Below are positions 60,606 to 64,000 of a stretch of DNA of 64,000 nucleotides, in pieces. How positions within the stretch are numbered: position 1 is the stretch's first letter; each line of letters begins with the position of its first letter. The position numbers were made by a program, and so were the translations under genes. This DNA comes from an uncultured Scytonema sp. GTDB lineage: Bacteria > Cyanobacteriota > Cyanobacteriia > Cyanobacteriales > Nostocaceae. The notes under the pieces are model-generated. The model did not search any database and was not told the origin of the DNA. It was given only the letters and a program-made list of their open reading frames with translations. The DNA lies in the NCBI GenBank assembly GCA_937873135.1, contig CALMVQ010000232.1, forward strand, positions 62,001-126,000. The letters run 5' to 3'.

Positions 60606-61673
60606 CTAGCGAACTGGTATGAAACCAGCCTGTTTAATTGCTCTTTGCCCTTGATCGGTGAGTAAAAGTTTGCTATATGCAACACCTGCTTGCTGTTGCC
60701 GACCATTGTCTTGCTTAATAATGACAAACAACTTAGCGGTTATTGGATAACTGCCGTTTTTGATCACTTCCGGATTAAGTTGATTGCGCTTCAAAGGGCA
60801 CTGGTTTGGTGAAACTAGGGGTTGGCGGTAGAGGGAAACGAGTTGCTTGGTAGTGATACCTAAGGGTAGTGATTTTACTGTGCATTGAGGTACAACTGCC
60901 CGAGCAGAAGCAAAATAAAGACCGCCTGGGGTTTGACTCACGCGGCGCAGAGCTTCTGTGGTAGAATATACATAATGTACATTTGAACTTAGATCTTGCT
61001 TGCCAGAAAATATTGCTGCGTCTGCGTTTTCTGGACGCTGGGAAAAGGCGGTAATTGCAAGGTTCGGTCCTCCGACTTGCTTCCAATTAGTTATCTTTCC
61101 TAGATAAATCTGCTGTAACTGCTCAACGGTTAAGCCAGGAGCTTCAAGTGTTCTATTCGCTACTACTGCTACTCCATCTGTGCCAATTTGACTTTGAGAG
61201 AGTGTAAAACCACGTTGCTGAGCTAAAGCGTATTCTGTGGCTGTAAGAGGACGGGAAGATTGAGCAAAGTCTAGTTTACCATCAAGCAACATCCGAATTC
61301 CCTCACCTGAACCTGGGCTGCTGCTATCAGGGTTTACATAATGCAAGTTTAACTCTGGACGAGTATTTTGGATATAAGAGTCTACCAGTTGTCTGATTGG
61401 TGCCCAAGCTGTACTTCCACCGTAATTGAATGCGCCGATGGGAACGTTGGGAATTGACTGAAAAGTTGAAGCATTAGGAGGAATAGAAGTGGTGTCAGTA
61501 TCTTGGTTATAAGTAGAGGTAGGGCTACGATCAACGACTAAGCGCGGTCTCAGCCACAACCAAAGTCCGCCAATGATTAAAATTGTAATAAGTTCACCAA
61601 AGATTAGACCTCTGATGATTTGTACGGCATCTGTGCTAAGTGGAACACTTGTTTTTCTAGTACTGTTTCTCAT
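60606..61673 (-). CDS. PstS-like substrate-binding protein with N-terminal membrane anchor
   Basis: 355 residues. One TM helix at about 20-42 (IIRGLIFGELITILIIGGLW), a Ser/Thr-rich linker, then a PBP-like fold of the phosphate-binding type: FNYGGSTAWAPIRQLVDSYI, GSGEGIRMLLDGKLDFAQSSRPLT, IGTDGVAVVANRTL, IYLGKITNWKQVGG and the final GVAYSKLLLTDQGQRAIKQA. It is tethered rather than free, and no Pst channel genes are near, so sensing is as likely as uptake. AAGAAGG precedes the start. Divergent from a Ser/Thr kinase. Confidence 0.88.
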   Translation of the reverse strand: MRNSTRKTSVPLSTDAVQIIRGLIFGELITILIIGGLWLWLRPRLVVDRSPTSTYNQDTDTTSIPPNASTFQSIPNVPIGAFNYGGSTAWAPIRQLVDSYIQNTRPELNLHYVNPDSSSPGSGEGIRMLLDGKLDFAQSSRPLTATEYALAQQRGFTLSQSQIGTDGVAVVANRTLEAPGLTVEQLQQIYLGKITNWKQVGGPNLAITAFSQRPENADAAIFSGKQDLSSNVHYVYSTTEALRRVSQTPGGLYFASARAVVPQCTVKSLPLGITTKQLVSLYRQPLVSPNQCPLKRNQLNPEVIKNGSYPITAKLFVIIKQDNGRQQQAGVAYSKLLLTDQGQRAIKQAGFIPVR

Positions 61674-61963
61674 TTAACCTTCTTTTATATCCTTGTCTAA
61701 CCGTCATATTCGCTTTTGATGAAAATTCTATAAAGAGTTTTGAAAATTTACGCTAGCATTGTTTCAGTAAAAACTATATCTTGATTCCATAACTAAATAT
61801 TATTATGATACCCAAAGATTTATTAAGTAAATGCATAAATGCTCTGTTAAAAAGCAGACTTATTGTAGAAGCGAGTTGCAGTGAGTGCCTGCCCTAATCA
61901 ATGGCTGTAGAGATTGTTAATTGCCATACCAGGAATTTTAGTTAAAAGTCAACGTCCTAAAGG

Positions 61964-63145
61964 ATGAGCTTAATTAATACAACTGTGGGGTTGGATCGTA
62001 ACATGTTAGGCAAGTTGCTAGGGGAACGTTACCAGGTTCTTGAAGTTCTCAGTCAAAGTTTATTCTGTCGAACCTATTTGGTTAAAGACACGAACTTCGT
62101 TGATCATCCTAGCTGCATTGTCAAACATTTTTTACCTAGCACTCAGTGTCCGATCCCAATAGACATTCGCAGACGACTTTTTGTCCGAGAAGTAGAAGCT
62201 CTAAAAAAATTGGGCAACTACGATCTGATTCCTTATCTTTTAGCTGATTTTGAAGACAATCTTGAGTTTTATCTAGTACAGGAGTTCATTGAAGGCCATA
62301 CCCTCAGTACAGAATTACCATCTGGCTATATGTGGTCTGAGAGTCAAGTTTTTCAACTACTGCAAGAGATATTGAGCATTTTGAACTTCGTCCACGACCA
62401 TGGACTCATTCATCGTGATGTCAAGCCTAGCAATATTATTAGACGAAAGCAAGATAATCGTCTAGTCCTAATTGATTTTGGTGCCGTCAAGCCAACCTTG
62501 GATCAATTGGTTAAACATGGAAATACACTTGATCTCACCACTATTGCGATTGGTACACCTGGGTATATGCCTAATGAGCAACAGCGAGGCAGACCACGTC
62601 CTAATAGCGATATCTATGCTTTGGGCATGATTGGTATTCAAGCACTGACAGGGTTACATCCAACACAATTACTAGAAGAACGCAACACAGGTGAGGTTGT
62701 TTGGCAACACTTAGCTCCAGTAAGCACTGAGTTAGCCTTGGTACTTAATAAGATGGTAAGCTATCACTGTCAAGATAGATACAAGTCAGCAACAGAAGCT
62801 CTAAAGGCACTCCTACCACTTGCCAATCTCTACACCCAAAAAGACAAGTTAGACCCTACCCTCACCTCAGCAGACGTTACCCTGTTATTTCTAGCTTCCT
62901 CATCCGGGCAGAACAATGAGCCAATTGCTGAAGGTGACAATTCGACAATGCTTCTAGATGACGAGATGAAAGATACAAGTATTTATACTTTTCCTCAAAA
63001 ATCTCCTTTACTAATTGGCTTAGTTGCCGGCGCAATTTCTGGTTTAATTCTCATGGTTGTAAGTTACTGGTCTATACAACTTATTTCTCCTGTTCCCAAA
63101 GCTCAAAATTATGAACTTCAACCACATCTAGGAAGTGGGGAGTAG
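61964..63145 (+). CDS. Membrane Ser/Thr protein kinase with atypical glycine loop
   Basis: 393 residues. Hanks-type kinase domain about 20-290: ATP-lysine K54 (CIVKHF), Glu76 (FVREVEAL), catalytic HRDVKPSN (150-157), metal-binding DFG (171-173), GTPGYMPNEQ and SDIYALGMIGIQALTG. The glycine-rich loop, usually GxGGFGRTY in cyanobacteria, is VLSQSLFCRTYLV without glycine. One TM helix lies near 347-370 (LLIGLVAGAISGLILMVVSY) with a short outer tail. ATG 61964 is used; ATG 62003 (MLGKLLGERYQVLEV) matches family starts as well. Confidence 0.92.
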   Translation: MSLINTTVGLDRNMLGKLLGERYQVLEVLSQSLFCRTYLVKDTNFVDHPSCIVKHFLPSTQCPIPIDIRRRLFVREVEALKKLGNYDLIPYLLADFEDNLEFYLVQEFIEGHTLSTELPSGYMWSESQVFQLLQEILSILNFVHDHGLIHRDVKPSNIIRRKQDNRLVLIDFGAVKPTLDQLVKHGNTLDLTTIAIGTPGYMPNEQQRGRPRPNSDIYALGMIGIQALTGLHPTQLLEERNTGEVVWQHLAPVSTELALVLNKMVSYHCQDRYKSATEALKALLPLANLYTQKDKLDPTLTSADVTLLFLASSSGQNNEPIAEGDNSTMLLDDEMKDTSIYTFPQKSPLLIGLVAGAISGLILMVVSYWSIQLISPVPKAQNYELQPHLGSGE

Positions 63146-63349
63146 AGAGGAGCTAGTTGCTTTGTACAGATAAGCCTGAGTAGGGGCTTTCCTTAATCTA
63201 GATAATATTTGGATACATCCGATATTGATCTCAAACCTGAGCCGATACGAGTGATGTAGTTCATTAATGTGAAAACTATTGTAAGCGATCGCCCACTAAA
63301 AATTGCCGATTTGATAGACTGGTTCTCTAAAGAGTCCAAGATGTATAAA
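63146..63349. other. Spacer after the kinase gene
   Basis: Contains a HIP1 octamer near 63288. No gene. Confidence 0.3.
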
Positions 63350-63408
63350 AACAATAAAGTTCAACTCTTGGCAATAAACCCTTACCCCAGACAATAAAGT
63401 CCTACACA
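63350..63408. mobile_element. Candidate Tn7-like transposon end with close-set sites
   Basis: Three copies of an 11-bp word in the GACAATAAAGT orientation start at 63350 (one change), 63370 (three changes) and 63390 (exact), spaced exactly 20 bp. The last is followed by CCTACACA, the complement of TGTGTAGG. Close, regularly spaced transposase sites ending in TGT-type termini are the layout of the right end of Tn7-like elements. Confidence 0.5.
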
Positions 63409-63497
63409 CAGAACCAGCCATCCATCCATAGTTTGGTACGTTTGCGACTGGATTTTGTATGATGGACCTTCAATTAAAGCATTTTCAATCATCTTGG

Positions 63498-63637
63498 TGT
63501 ACAACTTTATTGTCACGCTCGCTCCTCAAAAAAGGAATGGGCAAGCGTCCCAAGGTAAAACTTTATTGTCAATCCAGTTTTTTTGGCTAACGTAAGATTA
63601 AGGCTTGGGGGCGACGCCAGTGTAAGACTTTATTGTC
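63498..63637. mobile_element. Candidate Tn7-like transposon end with spaced sites
   Basis: Begins TGTACA (63498-63503) directly followed by ACTTTATTGTC (63504-63514); exact copies recur at 63560-63570 and 63627-63637. Three separated sites behind a TGTACA terminus resemble the left end of Tn7-like (TnsB-type) elements, including cyanobacterial CAST transposons. The element would extend to the right beyond 64000. Confidence 0.5.
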
Positions 63638-63686
63638 TCAATACACAAGACATCAATTAACTTCCAATTACCGTATCATACGCTAC

Positions 63687-63886
63687 TAGGACTTACTTTT
63701 GAGCAGGAAATACCAAATATGGGGTATTGATTTCAGGCATTAAACCCTGATTTTTCGACACTTTTTAGGCGATGCCTGCGGCGGGCTACGCCTACGCTAT
63801 TGATCCTCGGATAATTGATAAAAGCCTGAAACGACGTCTGATCGTTAAAGCACAAAATAAGAAATTTGTACAGTGCGTAAGTCCTA
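63687..63886. mobile_element. 200-bp MITE, copy 2
   Basis: Ends TAGGACTTAC (63687-63696) and GTAAGTCCTA (63877-63886) are perfect inverted repeats matching the termini of the element at 45293-45447; the right side continues TGTACAGTGCGTAAGTCC as there. It contains a GC-rich GCCTGCGGCGGGC patch and no gene. It lies inside the candidate transposon that starts at 63498. Confidence 0.7.
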
Positions 63887-64000
63887 GCTACTTCAATAGC
63901 CGCAAATCTAGCATTACTGACTTTTGTATTTACGCGCTTCGCTACAACTACATTCACATCATTGTCTTTGTTCGCTTTGTAAGTGATTGTAATTATACTG

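Noticed and set aside
63350-63637. CRISPR array reading of the repeated 11-bp word
   Set aside because: Repeats are too short, occur in both orientations, and spacing is either 20 bp or irregular, so they are not CRISPR repeats.
63733-63957. 74-codon minus-strand frame near the window end
   Set aside because: Runs through the MITE at 63687-63886, so it is repeat-derived.

Overview
This window looks like a chromosomal segment of a filamentous, Nostocales-type cyanobacterium. The evidence is the set of photosynthetic genes (a CpcD-domain petH, redox-cysteine prk, vipp1, menB, hemJ, CtpA/B-type S41 protease), the many HIP1 octamers (GCGATCGC), a Yfr1-like small RNA, and AT-rich spacers full of short palindromic repeats. 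No rRNA, tRNA or CRISPR array was seen.

Layout. 1-9 kb is core metabolism: a partial membrane-anchored protein, hom, petH, divergent prk, metK (TTG start) and a hybrid-less histidine kinase. 9-20 kb has an Uma2 nuclease-like protein, pcrA, a secreted glycerophosphodiesterase, a CaCA antiporter, small proteins, a repeat-rich stretch and uvrC. 20-28 kb holds a receiver protein with a decayed tandem copy, a DapL-like aminotransferase, thioredoxin, and a SPOR-like/pspA/vipp1 group, then dciA. 28-36.5 kb carries menB, a KAP NTPase, folB, a receiver-PAS-GGDEF protein and ribokinase.

36.6-44.1 kb is the most interesting part. A damaged IS630 element abuts six minus-strand genes: fatty acyl-AMP ligase fused to an acyl carrier domain, alpha-oxoamine synthase, methyltransferase, SMR transporter, acyltransferase-3 and a DUF5360-like membrane protein. 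I infer a small lipid pathway in which an acyl-ACP is condensed with an amino acid to give an alpha-aminoketone (sphingoid-base-like chemistry), then decorated and perhaps exported. It is followed upstream by about 1.7 kb without genes that contains a 206-bp multi-helix palindrome and a TIR element.

45.8-51.2 kb has a nucleobase salvage pair (cytosine deaminase and nucleoside hydrolase, starts 16 bp apart), two sugar-type ABC permeases with an Uma2 gene wedged between them, and hemJ. 52.3-59.2 kb is a decay zone: four genes carry frameshifts or internal stops, among intact secreted proteins, an S41 protease and a TetR regulator. The end has a PstS-like binding protein divergent from a Ser/Thr kinase, and two opposed clusters of an 11-bp repeat next to a TGTACA terminus that resemble Tn7-like transposon ends, one of which would open an element running past the window.
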